64,000 bases of DNA, from positions 122,397 to 186,396 of the forward strand of contig NZ_PGVF01000004.1 of assembly GCF_002860285.1 (NCBI RefSeq). Reading direction: 5' to 3'. This document shows, piece by piece, positions 18,157-27,524 of this stretch (positions are counted from its first letter, which is position 1; the number at the start of each line of letters is the position of its first letter). Made by a program: the position numbers and the translations under genes. The notes beneath the pieces were generated by a model. That model searched no databases and was not told where the DNA came from. It saw only the letters and a list, made by a program, of their open reading frames with translations. The stretch comes from Bacillus sp. M6-12. Its GTDB lineage: Bacteria; Bacillota; Bacilli; Bacillales; DSM-1321.

Positions 18157-19105
18157 CCTTAGGACCCCCTTCAACATTCTTGCGCTTCTTAAAAAATGAA
18201 GTAATTTCCTTTGTCCCCATAAGGCCTTGCGGACGGTAAAGCATCATCACGATCAGCACCAGGCTGTAGATAATCATTCGTGTTTCCGGATAATCCTGCA
18301 GGAATGTGGAAATGATTGTAAGCAAAATTGCAGCGATTACTGCGCCAGACATGCTGCCAAGACCGCCTAGTACAACAAAAATCAAAATATCAAATGACTT
18401 CAAAAAGCCAAAGTTAGACGGCTGGATAATATAGAAGTTATGGGCATAAAGCGCTCCCGCAATACCGGCAAAAAATGAGCCAATAACAAAAGCTGCCACC
18501 TTATAATAGGTTGTATTAATTCCCATTGCATCAGCAGCTGTCTCATCCTCACGTACGGATATACAAGCCCTGCCGTGAGTTGAGTTTGTAAAGTTCACAA
18601 TGACCAAAATTGTAACCAGAACGGACACAAAAACCCACGGCCAGGTAGTCATGTGGGAAACCTGCATTCCGCTTGCACCGCCAACATAATCTATGTTCAG
18701 GAAGATAATGCGGACAATTTCTCCGAATCCAAGGGTCGCAATTGCCAGATAGTCTCCCTTTAGCCGCAAGCTCGGAATCCCGATGATAAGTCCCGCAATT
18801 GCAGCCACAATACCGCCTGTCATAATTGCCAGAGCAAATGGCAGCTCCAGCTTCATGGTGATAATGGCCGAGCCGTACGCACCGACTGCAAGGAACCCGG
18901 CATGTCCGATTGAGAACTGCCCAGTGATCCCGATAATTAAATGCAGGCTGACAGCCAGAATAATGTTAATGCCAATGAAAAATATCGTATTAATATAAAA
19001 ATCGTTGAGAAGTGCTCCGTTTATCAGGAATTGAACCACTCCAAAAAAAATGATGGATAGCAGTATGGAGAGCCAAAAACCTTTTGCATTTTTTAAATTT
19101 GTCAT
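18131..19105 (-). CDS. livM: Branched-chain amino acid ABC transporter permease LivM
   Basis: An integral membrane protein of 324 residues with about nine helices. LivM hallmarks are GQFSIGHAGFLAVGAY, LRLKGDYLAIATLGFGEI and the coupling-helix region near ILIFVVLGGLGSMSG. It forms the pore with LivH. The C-terminal tail is charged (FFKKRKN...). Spacing to livH is 17 bases. Confidence 0.95.
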   Translation of the reverse strand: MTNLKNAKGFWLSILLSIIFFGVVQFLINGALLNDFYINTIFFIGINIILAVSLHLIIGITGQFSIGHAGFLAVGAYGSAIITMKLELPFALAIMTGGIVAAIAGLIIGIPSLRLKGDYLAIATLGFGEIVRIIFLNIDYVGGASGMQVSHMTTWPWVFVSVLVTILVIVNFTNSTHGRACISVREDETAADAMGINTTYYKVAAFVIGSFFAGIAGALYAHNFYIIQPSNFGFLKSFDILIFVVLGGLGSMSGAVIAAILLTIISTFLQDYPETRMIIYSLVLIVMMLYRPQGLMGTKEITSFFKKRKNVEGGPKDGNHHTVA

Positions 19106-19122
19106 GTGCTCTGCTCCCTCCC

Positions 19123-20001
19123 CTATACCTTTTCTCTTCTATTTTTCCCGAATAATCCGGACGGAAGGAAAATCAATATCAAAATTAACACAACAAAAGC
19201 TACGGCATCACGCCATAAAGAGTATCCGAAGGCACTGACAAGCGATTCAATTAAACCGAGCAGCAGACCCCCTACCATTGCTCCCGGAATAAGACCGATG
19301 CCTCCAAGTACAGCAGCTACGAATGCTTTCAATCCTGGGAGTACTCCCATTAACGGTTCAATCTTAATATAGTAAGTTCCAAAGATAACACCCGCTGCAC
19401 CTGCTAATGCAGATCCGATCGCGAATGTTGCGGAAATCGTATTATCAACGTTAATTCCCATAAGCCTGGCCGCTTCAGCATCAAAAGATACCGCGCGCAT
19501 TGCCTTTCCTATCTTGGTCTTATGGACGATTATTTGAAGAATCACCATGAGTACTACTGAAATGGAAAGAATAAATAATGACTGGCTGCTTATCGCAACT
19601 CCAAAGATATCAATGCTCCTTGTTGGAAGAACATCTCCCGGGTAAGCTTCCGGCTGAGCACCACGGAAGTAAATAACGCCATATTCAATTAATAGTGATA
19701 CACCAATCGCTGTGATGAGCGCTGCTATACGCGTTGCGTTTCTTAGCGGTTTATAAGCGATTCTTTCAATCAGGATCCCGAACAATGCACATACAATCAT
19801 TGCCAGTATCAAAGCCGGGAAAAATGACATATCCAAAACTGTAATAGAATAAAAGCCTACGAAGGCCCCGACCATAAATACATCCCCATGGGCGAAGTTA
19901 ATAAGCTTGACGATACCATAAACCATTGTATAGCCTAGAGCGATCAAGGCATATATACTGCCGAGGGATATTCCGTTTACTAGCTGTTGTACGAATTCCA
20001 T
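19123..20001 (-). CDS. livH: Branched-chain amino acid ABC transporter permease LivH
   Basis: A 292-residue permease with eight or so helices and the LivH motifs GSIYALIALGYTMVYGI, INFAHGDVFMVGAF and AVLGGIGLIPGAMVGG. It follows livJ after a 140-base gap that contains a perfect 18-base-pair hairpin, likely lowering its expression relative to the binding protein. Confidence 0.95.
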   Translation of the reverse strand: MEFVQQLVNGISLGSIYALIALGYTMVYGIVKLINFAHGDVFMVGAFVGFYSITVLDMSFFPALILAMIVCALFGILIERIAYKPLRNATRIAALITAIGVSLLIEYGVIYFRGAQPEAYPGDVLPTRSIDIFGVAISSQSLFILSISVVLMVILQIIVHKTKIGKAMRAVSFDAEAARLMGINVDNTISATFAIGSALAGAAGVIFGTYYIKIEPLMGVLPGLKAFVAAVLGGIGLIPGAMVGGLLLGLIESLVSAFGYSLWRDAVAFVVLILILIFLPSGLFGKNRREKV

Positions 20002-20042
20002 TCTAGCCTCTCCCCTTAGTGCTGCTGTATTTCTCTCTTTTT

Positions 20043-20081
20043 AACAACCGAATAGGGGGCAGAGCCCCCTATTCGGTTGTT
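20043..20081 (-). promoter_or_regulatory. Perfect hairpin between livJ and livH
   Basis: AACAACCGAATAGGGGGC (20043-20060) is followed after three bases by its exact reverse complement (20064-20081). There is no clear T run on the minus strand, so it looks more like an mRNA-stabilising or attenuating stem-loop than a full terminator. It lies 60 bases after the livJ stop. Confidence 0.7.
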
Positions 20082-20142
20082 GGAAATATCCAAATTGCCA
20101 TGTTGCTGAATGCTGATTTAGCTTCAGCGAATTTCTTTTATC

Positions 20143-21333
20143 TTACGGATTAATTTTTGTGTTAAACTGTTGCTTTCCGTCCTTGAATTCAAGAATAGTA
20201 GCAGATTTGATCGGATCATGATTTTCGTCAAGAGTAAATTGTCCGGAAACTAATGAAAGATCTTTTGTTTCAGCAAGTGCTTCTTTGATTTTTTCAGGGT
20301 CTGTGCTGCCAGCACGCTTGATAGCATCTGCAAGGAAGTATGCAGTATCATAGCCTAGTGCGTTGAATGCATCCGGAGCATCTTTTTTGTACTCTGCTTT
20401 AAATGCTGCAACGAAGTCCTGGATTTTCTTGTCTTCATCCCCAGAAGAATAGTGGTTGGTAATGTATGTGTTGTTTAACGCATCATTGCCAGCGATTTCA
20501 ATCAGTGTAGGAGAATCCCAGCCATCGCCGCCCATCATTGGAACATCCAGACCAAGCTCGCGTGCCTGTTTAATGATCAGCCCGACTTCTTCATAATAAC
20601 CAGGAATGAAAACGAAATCCGGGTTAGCAGATTTGATGCGTGTCAATGTCGCGCGGAAATCTGTATCCTTCGCTACATAAGCTTCTTCAGCAACAACTTT
20701 TCCGCCATTTTTTTCATAGACTTCCTTAAAGGACTTTGCAAGTCCTTTGGAGTAATCACTTGCACTGTCAATGAAAATAGCAGCCGTTTTAGAGCCTTTT
20801 TCCTGTGTTGCAAAATTTGCTGCAACCGTACCCTGGAATGGGTCGATAAAGCATGTCCTGAAGATAAATTCGTTTAGTGTGTCGCCTTTTTCACCCGTAG
20901 TAACAGCTGGGCTTGTACCCGTTGGGGTAATTATTGGTATTTTCTTATCTGTTGCAATCTGAACCTGAGCCAGGGTATTTGTACTTGTTGCGGCACCGAT
21001 AATAGCTGCAACTTTATCCTGATTTATCAATTTAATAGCACCGTTTGTTGCTTCCGCAGCTTCGGACTTGTTATCGAACTTTACAAGCTCAATTTTTTTG
21101 CCGTCGATTCCCTCTTTATTAATTTCTTTAAGACCTAGTTCCAAGCCTTCTGCGATAGATTGTCCGTAAGATGCTACACCACCGGAAAGCTCCAGATTGG
21201 CACCAATTTTAATAGTGTCTCCGCCACCGCCGCCTGATGAACCCCCGCTGCTTTTCTCGCCGCCACATCCTGCCAATAAACCTGTAGTTAACGATAATGA
21301 TAGAAAAATTCCTGCTAACTTTTTCTTATTCAT
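20143..21333 (-). CDS. livJ: Branched-chain amino acid ABC transporter substrate-binding lipoprotein
   Basis: A lipoprotein of 396 residues with signal peptide and lipobox LLAGC (Cys23), then a Ser/Gly-rich linker and a periplasmic-binding-protein type I fold of the LivJ/LivK family (GGVASYGQSIAEGLELGLKEIN, TGTSPAVT, NALGYDTAYFLADAIKRAG). It delivers Leu, Ile or Val to LivHM at the outer membrane face. It is first in the operon. CodY-like boxes lie about 80-110 bases upstream of the start. Confidence 0.95.
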   Translation of the reverse strand: MNKKKLAGIFLSLSLTTGLLAGCGGEKSSGGSSGGGGGDTIKIGANLELSGGVASYGQSIAEGLELGLKEINKEGIDGKKIELVKFDNKSEAAEATNGAIKLINQDKVAAIIGAATSTNTLAQVQIATDKKIPIITPTGTSPAVTTGEKGDTLNEFIFRTCFIDPFQGTVAANFATQEKGSKTAAIFIDSASDYSKGLAKSFKEVYEKNGGKVVAEEAYVAKDTDFRATLTRIKSANPDFVFIPGYYEEVGLIIKQARELGLDVPMMGGDGWDSPTLIEIAGNDALNNTYITNHYSSGDEDKKIQDFVAAFKAEYKKDAPDAFNALGYDTAYFLADAIKRAGSTDPEKIKEALAETKDLSLVSGQFTLDENHDPIKSATILEFKDGKQQFNTKINP

Positions 21334-21412
21334 GCTACAATTCCCCCATTTTCTCTTAATTTATACTAGAGCAATTACCAGAATTTACTGACTAAAAATT
21401 GATAATAAAATT

Positions 21413-21442
21413 AATATTCTGAAAACATATTACCTGAAAATT
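21413..21442 (-). promoter_or_regulatory. Tandem CodY-like boxes upstream of livJ
   Basis: Two adjacent 15-mers, AATATTCTGAAAACA (21413-21427) and TATTACCTGAAAATT (21428-21442), each match the CodY consensus AATTTTCWGAAAATT with three mismatches. CodY senses branched-chain amino acids, so the placement makes sense. The rest of the gap 21334-21804 shows only AT-rich sequence with no further gene. Confidence 0.45.
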
Positions 21443-21804
21443 TCGTTTTCGTCTAGATAGTATTTTAGTTCTAATCAAATATATTTTTATAATTCAAATA
21501 AAATGTCTTATAACGGACAAAGAAATTTCCAGTTTATATTCAGATTAATATTTTAAACACTTACAACTTATGCTCATAAAACGACTGAAACAGGAAAAAA
21601 GCATATGCTTAAGCTCCCTCCACTAGTTCAAATTGCACAGTTCCAACTACATAAAACACACTTTCACCCGATAAATTAATAACGCAGTATAGCATTCTTG
21701 TTAAAAAATAGTAGTGCATTCACCTCTTTGTGGTTACATCACTGTAAAGCGGGAATATTATTTTATAGGAAATTAGCAATGGATAAACAAGAGGTGGAGC
21801 TGGA

Positions 21805-23358
21805 ATGATTTATTTAGATAAAAAACACGATTCAGCGAACAACCGTAATTTAATTGCGGAATTGGTTGGCGACAAACGATCTGAAAAAGAAATAGTTCTT
21901 GAAACAGAGCTGCTCTTTCAGCAAAACAGTACGCCAGCCCCAGTTTGGGAAGCAAATAGCAGCACCAGTACTTCAGCTGAAACTTCTATCTTCGGAAGGC
22001 TTAAAAAAGTATTTGGCCTTTTTTTTAGTTTAAAAGTTAATAGAATACCAACGGAAGCTGTCCCTATGGATATATACCCCAAATGGAAAGGGCAATTAGA
22101 TGAAGAATATAATCACCTATTCAGTAAAATCAGACGGGTAGTCAATGTTAGGGACTATGGTGCTGTAGGAGACGGTGTCACCGACAATACGGAAGCCTTT
22201 CGGAAGGCTTTCGGAAGCGGCAGGGTAAAGGTGATTGTTCCTGCAGGAGTGTATATTACCAAAGGGATCCGGCTGCCCTCTTGGACATGTTTTATTGGCA
22301 CAGGTAAAGGAGCAACCACTATTAAACTGCACAACGATGCTCCAAAGGGGAGACGGCTTGTTACAAATGCCCATCATTGGAAGGGCAACCGAAACATTCT
22401 TGTTCAAGGAATGACCCTGGATTGGAATGTGGAGAGGCTTGGCAATGCCGAAAAAACGAGTACCTTTGGCAACCATTCCAGCTGTTTGACCTATGCCAAT
22501 GTATCTTACGGCTGGGTGAAGGATGTGGAGGCTATTAATCCAGGGCTGCATTGCTTTGATATATCCTCCACTCTGTATAACTACTCAGGTGATGGACACC
22601 GGGCTCGCGGCGGCAGCCGGTATGTTTGGCTTGATAATTTAAATGGATACGGATTTGGCGATGACGGCATCACGACCCATCATAGCGATGATATTATCAT
22701 TTCAAATTCCCATATGTCCGACCCTAGCGGCCGGGCCCATGCAAAGGGTTTTTCCAACTCTAATGGGATAGAAGTCGATGACGGCTCAAGAAACGTTTGG
22801 CTTATAAACAACTCAACAGCAAGATGCTTCGGAGGAGTGGAAATCAAGGCCCACCATAATTCTTCTGCAGCAGCCAATGTTCACATAAGCGGGCATCTTT
22901 CCGTCAATGATAACCGCTCCTATAATTTCCGCCATATTGGCCATCATAGAATGACTGACCCGGAATCCAAGACAGCCTATAATATCCGGGCTTCGAATAT
23001 CGTCGCAATTGCTCCTGTTTTTACTGATTTATACGCGGATTCAACACCGCGCTGTATGGTCGTATCCGCCTATCGGAATGTAGCTATTAATAATTTTACC
23101 CTGATCGGCGATCCGGACTACGATTACAAAGGAAATCCTATGATCGCCATTCAATACCGTGCCAGGAATATTACCCTTAACAATGTTAAAATTAAGGATT
23201 TTAAAACAGCTGGAAATTACATTAAGGTTTTCGGAGGAGACAACCGGGCAGATGATGTTAAAATCCAGAGCGTTTCGAGCGATAAGCCGGGCACCAGGAC
23301 CATCGCAATTGGAAAAGGGATAGAAAATATTAGTATTAATAAAGTTTTAACTGTTTAA
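21805..23358 (+). CDS. Right-handed beta-helix protein (pectate lyase 3-like)
   Basis: A 517-residue protein. Residues 1-105 are low in predicted structure and not a signal peptide. From about 112 the typical opening VNVRDYGAVGDGVTDNTEAFRKAF leads into a beta-helix with many rung-like repeats (NVWLINNSTARCFGGVEIKAHHNSS and others). Possible catalytic acids lie in GFGDDGITTHHSDDI. Relatives are polysaccharide lyases, hydrolases or phage tail-spike-like depolymerases. No export signal is visible, so the location is unclear. ATG follows GAGGTGGAGCTGGA. It stands alone before a bidirectional terminator. Substrate unknown. Confidence 0.75.
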   Translation: MIYLDKKHDSANNRNLIAELVGDKRSEKEIVLETELLFQQNSTPAPVWEANSSTSTSAETSIFGRLKKVFGLFFSLKVNRIPTEAVPMDIYPKWKGQLDEEYNHLFSKIRRVVNVRDYGAVGDGVTDNTEAFRKAFGSGRVKVIVPAGVYITKGIRLPSWTCFIGTGKGATTIKLHNDAPKGRRLVTNAHHWKGNRNILVQGMTLDWNVERLGNAEKTSTFGNHSSCLTYANVSYGWVKDVEAINPGLHCFDISSTLYNYSGDGHRARGGSRYVWLDNLNGYGFGDDGITTHHSDDIIISNSHMSDPSGRAHAKGFSNSNGIEVDDGSRNVWLINNSTARCFGGVEIKAHHNSSAAANVHISGHLSVNDNRSYNFRHIGHHRMTDPESKTAYNIRASNIVAIAPVFTDLYADSTPRCMVVSAYRNVAINNFTLIGDPDYDYKGNPMIAIQYRARNITLNNVKIKDFKTAGNYIKVFGGDNRADDVKIQSVSSDKPGTRTIAIGKGIENISINKVLTV

Positions 23359-23400
23359 ATTGAGCGGCTTATACCATACTGCTTCAACCTTTTGCTCAAA

Positions 23401-23446
23401 AAAAACCCGATTTACCTCATTCGTTGGAGATAAATCGGGTTTTTAA
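23401..23446. terminator. Bidirectional terminator
   Basis: The stem AAAACCCGATTTA / TAAATCGGGTTTT, with A and T flanks, separates two convergent genes. Confidence 0.9.
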
Positions 23447-23454
23447 TTAAAGAA

Positions 23455-25698
23455 CTAAAGTTCAGCAATTTCGAGGGTTACAATTACTTTAAACAAGTCG
23501 CCATCCACTTCAATATCAAGACTTCCTCCATGCAGGTCAGCGATTGATTTGGCTATCGCCAGCCCTAGCCCGGACCCTTCTGTATGCCTGGACGTATCGC
23601 CGCGCTTAAAACGTTCGAACAGTTCATCTGTGTTTTCACCAATTTCATATTTGGCTACATTTTTGAATACTATTATGGCTTGGTCTTTTTCTGTTTTAAG
23701 AGAAATATAGACCCTCGTGTTTTCCAATGAATATTTCAGGATATTGCCAATCAGATTATCAAACATGCGCCAGAGCTTCTGTCCGTCAACAATAGCGTAT
23801 ACAGGCTTTTCCGGTTTTGTTATGCGGAATTGCAGGGTTGATTCTTTAATAGATTCGTTGTATTCCGCGAGTGCCTGCTGCAATAGCTGTACGATATCGA
23901 CTCTTTCTTTTACAAGCTCCACATTGCCGCTGGCCATTTTTGAAGCTTCAAATAAATCATCTATTAATACCTTCAGCCGTTTCGATTTCCGGTCAATGAT
24001 CTGAACATAGGAATTGCGGTCTTCTTCAGGCAGATCAGGTGTTTTTAATAGTTCTGTATAGGTAATAATCGAGGTTAATGGTGTCCGCAGATCATGGCTG
24101 ACGTTTGAAATCAGTTCTGTTTTTAGCCGCTCACTCTTCGCCTGTTCTTTTTGTGAAATTTTCACTCCGGTTTTTAGTGTATTGATATTTCCAGCAAGCT
24201 CTGCGAGAGCTGATTTTCCCCTTACTGGCAAATCCGGGGGGTAATGACCGCTGGCCAGTTCACTTGTGGTACTGGCAATCCGATTAAAGTAGCCTGTGCG
24301 CTTAACCATTATAAAGAAAATCGGTATCCCGAAAAAGATTATGATTGGGATTGTCACAACAAATACGGCGGGCTCTATCGTTGACACTGTAACCCCAATC
24401 CCGGAAGCAAATACAAATGCCAGCATTAAAAAGGTTTGTGTCCCTGTCTTTCGATTCAAAAAGGCTTCTTTAACGGCCTGATATCCTCTCGGCAAAAAGC
24501 TCTTTTTCCAGTCTTCCTGGAGCCTGGGAGAGTCTTTAAACCGCTCTGTCAGTAAAATCCCCTGCATAAGCGTCAATAAGACAAGGAGCGCTTCCATAAA
24601 AAGGCCAGCCAGAATATCATCCATGGCATAGTAAAAGTCTTGAATATAATACACATGACTACTATTGGCTAACACCAAAAGAGTAATAAGGGCTGTGAAA
24701 CCAAACAATATGATTCTTACATCGATTGGTACCCGGTTATAGTATGGTTCTACAGTTTCCATGGCTGCAACAAAAGGTGCTTTGGAAATTCTTTTATATA
24801 AAAAGATGCTTATCAAAAGGGCAGCAAGGCCGGTTAATGTATAGATAATGAAAACTACCTGATTATCATGATAGGTATGATACCCGTCTAATACTGAACT
24901 GGCCGAAGGGGCTGACTTCGGAACGGCAATTATTCCTTCAAAAAGGCTTGCATCTTGCTCCACAGCCGGCATAACATACTCATTTTTATAGTCAAAGAAA
25001 TTATTGCGCCCCTCAGTGGAAAGATAGTCAGTATCCTTGGAAGGGTAACTGCGGATAAACAGCATATCATTTTCAGTGATTACCTCATCCTTAATGGTAT
25101 CGATAGATTCGTCATCCGAAATTTTTAGATTAGTATAAACTTCTTCCGTTTCTGTGTTTCTTAAATAATATTTGAAGGAAGCTTTATATCTTAAAAACTC
25201 TGTACGGTTATTTTCCTGTCCGTTATAAACTTCTTCAATAGCCTGTTCCTTTTCTTTTAATACTTTTTCCCGAACATGTTCATCACTGGAAAAGTTCTTG
25301 GAAATATCCTCTATCTTCTTATTCATTTCAGCGATTAGCGCATTGGCTACTGCTTCATTTTTGGAATTTCGCGCTTCCTGGATACTTGCCTCATACTGGC
25401 CCTGGATATTTGCGATCTGATCTGATAGGTTACCATATCGCATTCTGTGTTCTTCTATCTCGCTGGCCGTTACAGTCAGCTTCCTTTTCATGTCCTCCTT
25501 TGTAGTCTCGCTCAGTTCAAAAAAGGATAGATAATTTATAAATTGTTCTAATTCACCTTCAAACTCTTCTGTATGAAAGTAGTTTTTTTTCATATAAAGA
25601 TTGGCGTCTGCCAGTCCCCAGACAACCCCGCTTAGGCCAAAAGTAAACAGCAGGATCCAAGCGACCAGAGCAATCTTACTTTTCCATTTTGTACCCAA
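23455..25698 (-). CDS. Sensor histidine kinase with large extracytoplasmic coiled-coil domain
   Basis: A 747-residue kinase. Helix 1 spans about residues 10-30, then an outside domain (31-280) with a predicted coiled coil at about 65-160, then about five helices between 281 and 465. A HAMP-like linker (466-515), a HisKA domain with SNVSHDLRTPLTS (phosphorylated His535), and an HATPase domain with DNLIGNILKYS and GSGLGLAIAKSI follow. The coding start overlaps the regulator by 23 bases. Similar to VanS/YclK-type kinases, but the sensor part, with several helices after a coiled coil, is unusual. The signal is unknown; cell-envelope stress is a guess. Confidence 0.85.
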   Translation of the reverse strand: MGTKWKSKIALVAWILLFTFGLSGVVWGLADANLYMKKNYFHTEEFEGELEQFINYLSFFELSETTKEDMKRKLTVTASEIEEHRMRYGNLSDQIANIQGQYEASIQEARNSKNEAVANALIAEMNKKIEDISKNFSSDEHVREKVLKEKEQAIEEVYNGQENNRTEFLRYKASFKYYLRNTETEEVYTNLKISDDESIDTIKDEVITENDMLFIRSYPSKDTDYLSTEGRNNFFDYKNEYVMPAVEQDASLFEGIIAVPKSAPSASSVLDGYHTYHDNQVVFIIYTLTGLAALLISIFLYKRISKAPFVAAMETVEPYYNRVPIDVRIILFGFTALITLLVLANSSHVYYIQDFYYAMDDILAGLFMEALLVLLTLMQGILLTERFKDSPRLQEDWKKSFLPRGYQAVKEAFLNRKTGTQTFLMLAFVFASGIGVTVSTIEPAVFVVTIPIIIFFGIPIFFIMVKRTGYFNRIASTTSELASGHYPPDLPVRGKSALAELAGNINTLKTGVKISQKEQAKSERLKTELISNVSHDLRTPLTSIITYTELLKTPDLPEEDRNSYVQIIDRKSKRLKVLIDDLFEASKMASGNVELVKERVDIVQLLQQALAEYNESIKESTLQFRITKPEKPVYAIVDGQKLWRMFDNLIGNILKYSLENTRVYISLKTEKDQAIIVFKNVAKYEIGENTDELFERFKRGDTSRHTEGSGLGLAIAKSIADLHGGSLDIEVDGDLFKVIVTLEIAEL

Positions 25699-26368
25699 TT
25701 CCCCATACCACCTTTAAATATCTTGGATTTTTCGGATCAATTTCTATTTTTTCGCGAATTTTGCGAATATGAACCGCAACGGTATTTTCGGCATTATAAC
25801 CGGGTTCCTTCCAGACTCGTTCATAGATATCACTGATTGAAAACACACGGCCCGCGTTGGTCATCAGCAACTCGACAATCTTATACTCAATAGGCGTCAG
25901 TTTTACAATTTCACCATGAGCCGTTACTTCCTTCGCCGATTGGTCGAGAGTAAGGCCATTTAAATCAATAATCTTTGTTAATCCTTCATATGTACCGAGA
26001 GTAACATATCTTCTTAATTGGGATTTTACACGGGCAATGAGTTCCATCGGGTTAAACGGCTTTGTTACATAGTCATCTGCCCCTACCTGAAGCCCAAGAA
26101 TTTTATCTGTATCCTCGCTTTTGGCAGAAAGTATAATGATGGGAATATTCTTTTGCTCGCGGATGCGAAAGGTAGTTGAAATCCCATCAAGCCGTGGCAT
26201 CATCAAATCAAGGATAATAAGGTGGATTTGGCGGCTGTCCAAAATTTCAATGGCTTCAATGCCGTCTTGAGCTTTAATAACGGTTATTCCTTCATTTTTC
26301 AGATATATTTCAATCGCATCGCGGATTTCTTTCTCATCATCAACGACCAATACATTATAATTACTCAT
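25676..26368 (-). CDS. OmpR/VanR-type response regulator
   Basis: A 230-residue regulator: a receiver with VVDDEKE, phosphoacceptor Asp54 in LIILDLMMPRLDG and Lys in VTKPFNP, then a winged-helix domain (about 130-230) with KLTPIEYKIVELL and VAVHIRKIREKIE. ATG at 26368 was chosen because AAGGAG lies ten bases before it; GTG at 26377 is too close to it. It is first in a two-gene operon with its kinase. Repeats of TCTTAA upstream probably form its own operator. Confidence 0.92.
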   Translation of the reverse strand: MSNYNVLVVDDEKEIRDAIEIYLKNEGITVIKAQDGIEAIEILDSRQIHLIILDLMMPRLDGISTTFRIREQKNIPIIILSAKSEDTDKILGLQVGADDYVTKPFNPMELIARVKSQLRRYVTLGTYEGLTKIIDLNGLTLDQSAKEVTAHGEIVKLTPIEYKIVELLMTNAGRVFSISDIYERVWKEPGYNAENTVAVHIRKIREKIEIDPKNPRYLKVVWGIGYKMEK

Positions 26369-26433
26369 TTTTATCACACTCCTTCCTGAAGTATATCATT
26401 TCTTTTTTTGGGATTAATTACATAATAGACAAC

Positions 26434-26480
26434 AAATCTTAACAACCAATTTGGAAAAATCTTAAGAGTTTCTTAAGATT
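26434..26480 (-). promoter_or_regulatory. Operator of the VanRS-like system
   Basis: TCTTAA occurs at 26437, 26460 and 26471. The last two are one helical turn apart (11 bases) and lie in a perfect inverted repeat AATCTTAAGA-GTT-TCTTAAGATT (26458-26480); the first lies 23 bases away. Spaced hexamers like this are typical OmpR-family binding sites. They lie about 65-110 bases upstream of the regulator start, consistent with autoregulation. Confidence 0.55.
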
Positions 26481-26572
26481 GTCTATAAAAAAATAAAAGC
26501 ACCCGGAAAAACCAATGTCGACTACTGCATAATAAGTATTAAAACTGTATACTGCTTCTTATTCTTTAATAT

Positions 26573-26602
26573 AAAAAAGCCAGAAGCAGCTGCTCCTGGC
26601 TT
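26573..26602 (-). terminator. Terminator of the 26.6 kb methyltransferase gene
   Basis: The stem AAGCCAG-AGCAG / CTGCT-CTGGCTT, with a T run on the minus strand, follows the stop at 26612. Confidence 0.85.
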
Positions 26603-26611
26603 GTATTCCGA

Positions 26612-27328
26612 TTATTTTTTTATTGCCCTGAAAACACGGTAACCCAGTTTATCCCCATAACTGAGGATTAATTTTTGATGGGCTTCCATCACTTCATCCA
26701 TTTCCGGGTCGGACTTTTTAATACTGGCAGGCTCTTCATATTCGCCTTCTTCCAGTTCTTCAAAAACGGAATTAGCTTTTATCATTTCTACAGATTGAAA
26801 CCCGGCAATTTTAAAAGCATTCATCCATTCCTGCTGAGTAAATATGTCGCCCATTTGATAAAAGTCTTTAATTTCAGCTTTTTCCTTTTTGCTAAGTGCC
26901 TGCTCTGCAGTTAAATCCACAGTGAGCAGCACACCGCCCGGCTTCAGCACCCGGAAATATTCTTGAAGCGTTTTAGGAATGCGGGTAAAAATAGTCGAGG
27001 ACTCCGCTATAACATAGTCGAACGAATCCTCCGGAAAAGGGAGGCGTTCTATATTTGCTTTTAACACTTTGACTGATAGCTGTTCATCTAAAAATTTCCT
27101 ATTGGCCGTCCTAATCATTTCAGGATGATTATCAACAGCGTACACGATGCAAGAAAAAGCTTTAGCGAGATAAGAGGATGTTTGGCCTGTTCCACATCCG
27201 GCATCCAGCACTCTTGTGTGGGTGCTTATCTTCTCATTCCGCAGCAGTTTTTTTGTAAGCGCCATTCCTCCTGGATGAGCTCCCTCAATCTCGTAAAATG
27301 CCAATGCATCTTGATATGCGCTACTCAT
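26612..27328 (-). CDS. SAM-dependent methyltransferase (type 11)
   Basis: A 238-residue single-domain methyltransferase. Motif I is VLDAGCGTGQTSSYLA, the strand-2 acid is YAVDNHPEM, motif IV lies in FDYVIAESSTIF, and the post-motif region is YFRVLKPGGVLLTVDL. It resembles ubiquinone/menaquinone-type or arsenite-type small-molecule methyltransferases, but lacks the features needed to choose a substrate. Monocistronic. Confidence 0.8.
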   Translation of the reverse strand: MSSAYQDALAFYEIEGAHPGGMALTKKLLRNEKISTHTRVLDAGCGTGQTSSYLAKAFSCIVYAVDNHPEMIRTANRKFLDEQLSVKVLKANIERLPFPEDSFDYVIAESSTIFTRIPKTLQEYFRVLKPGGVLLTVDLTAEQALSKKEKAEIKDFYQMGDIFTQQEWMNAFKIAGFQSVEMIKANSVFEELEEGEYEEPASIKKSDPEMDEVMEAHQKLILSYGDKLGYRVFRAIKK

Positions 27329-27524
27329 AGCCTCTTCTCCTCTGCAAAAAAATCTACATGGTTTATCGTATGTAGATGCCTAAGCTAATGATACTCATCC
27401 AGCCCTTTAGAAGAATTCGTTACAAAACATGAATTTCCGCTCCCTTTCTTATGGTATTCATCCACTCAAATTAAAAATTTGGACATACCCTGAAGTAAGT
27501 TTCATTTATGGGGGTGAAAAGAAC

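Noticed and set aside
27429..27524. N-terminal extension of the 81-residue Gly/Trp-rich protein
   Set aside because: The only good ribosome site (GGGGGTG) stands before ATG 27525; the extension has none.
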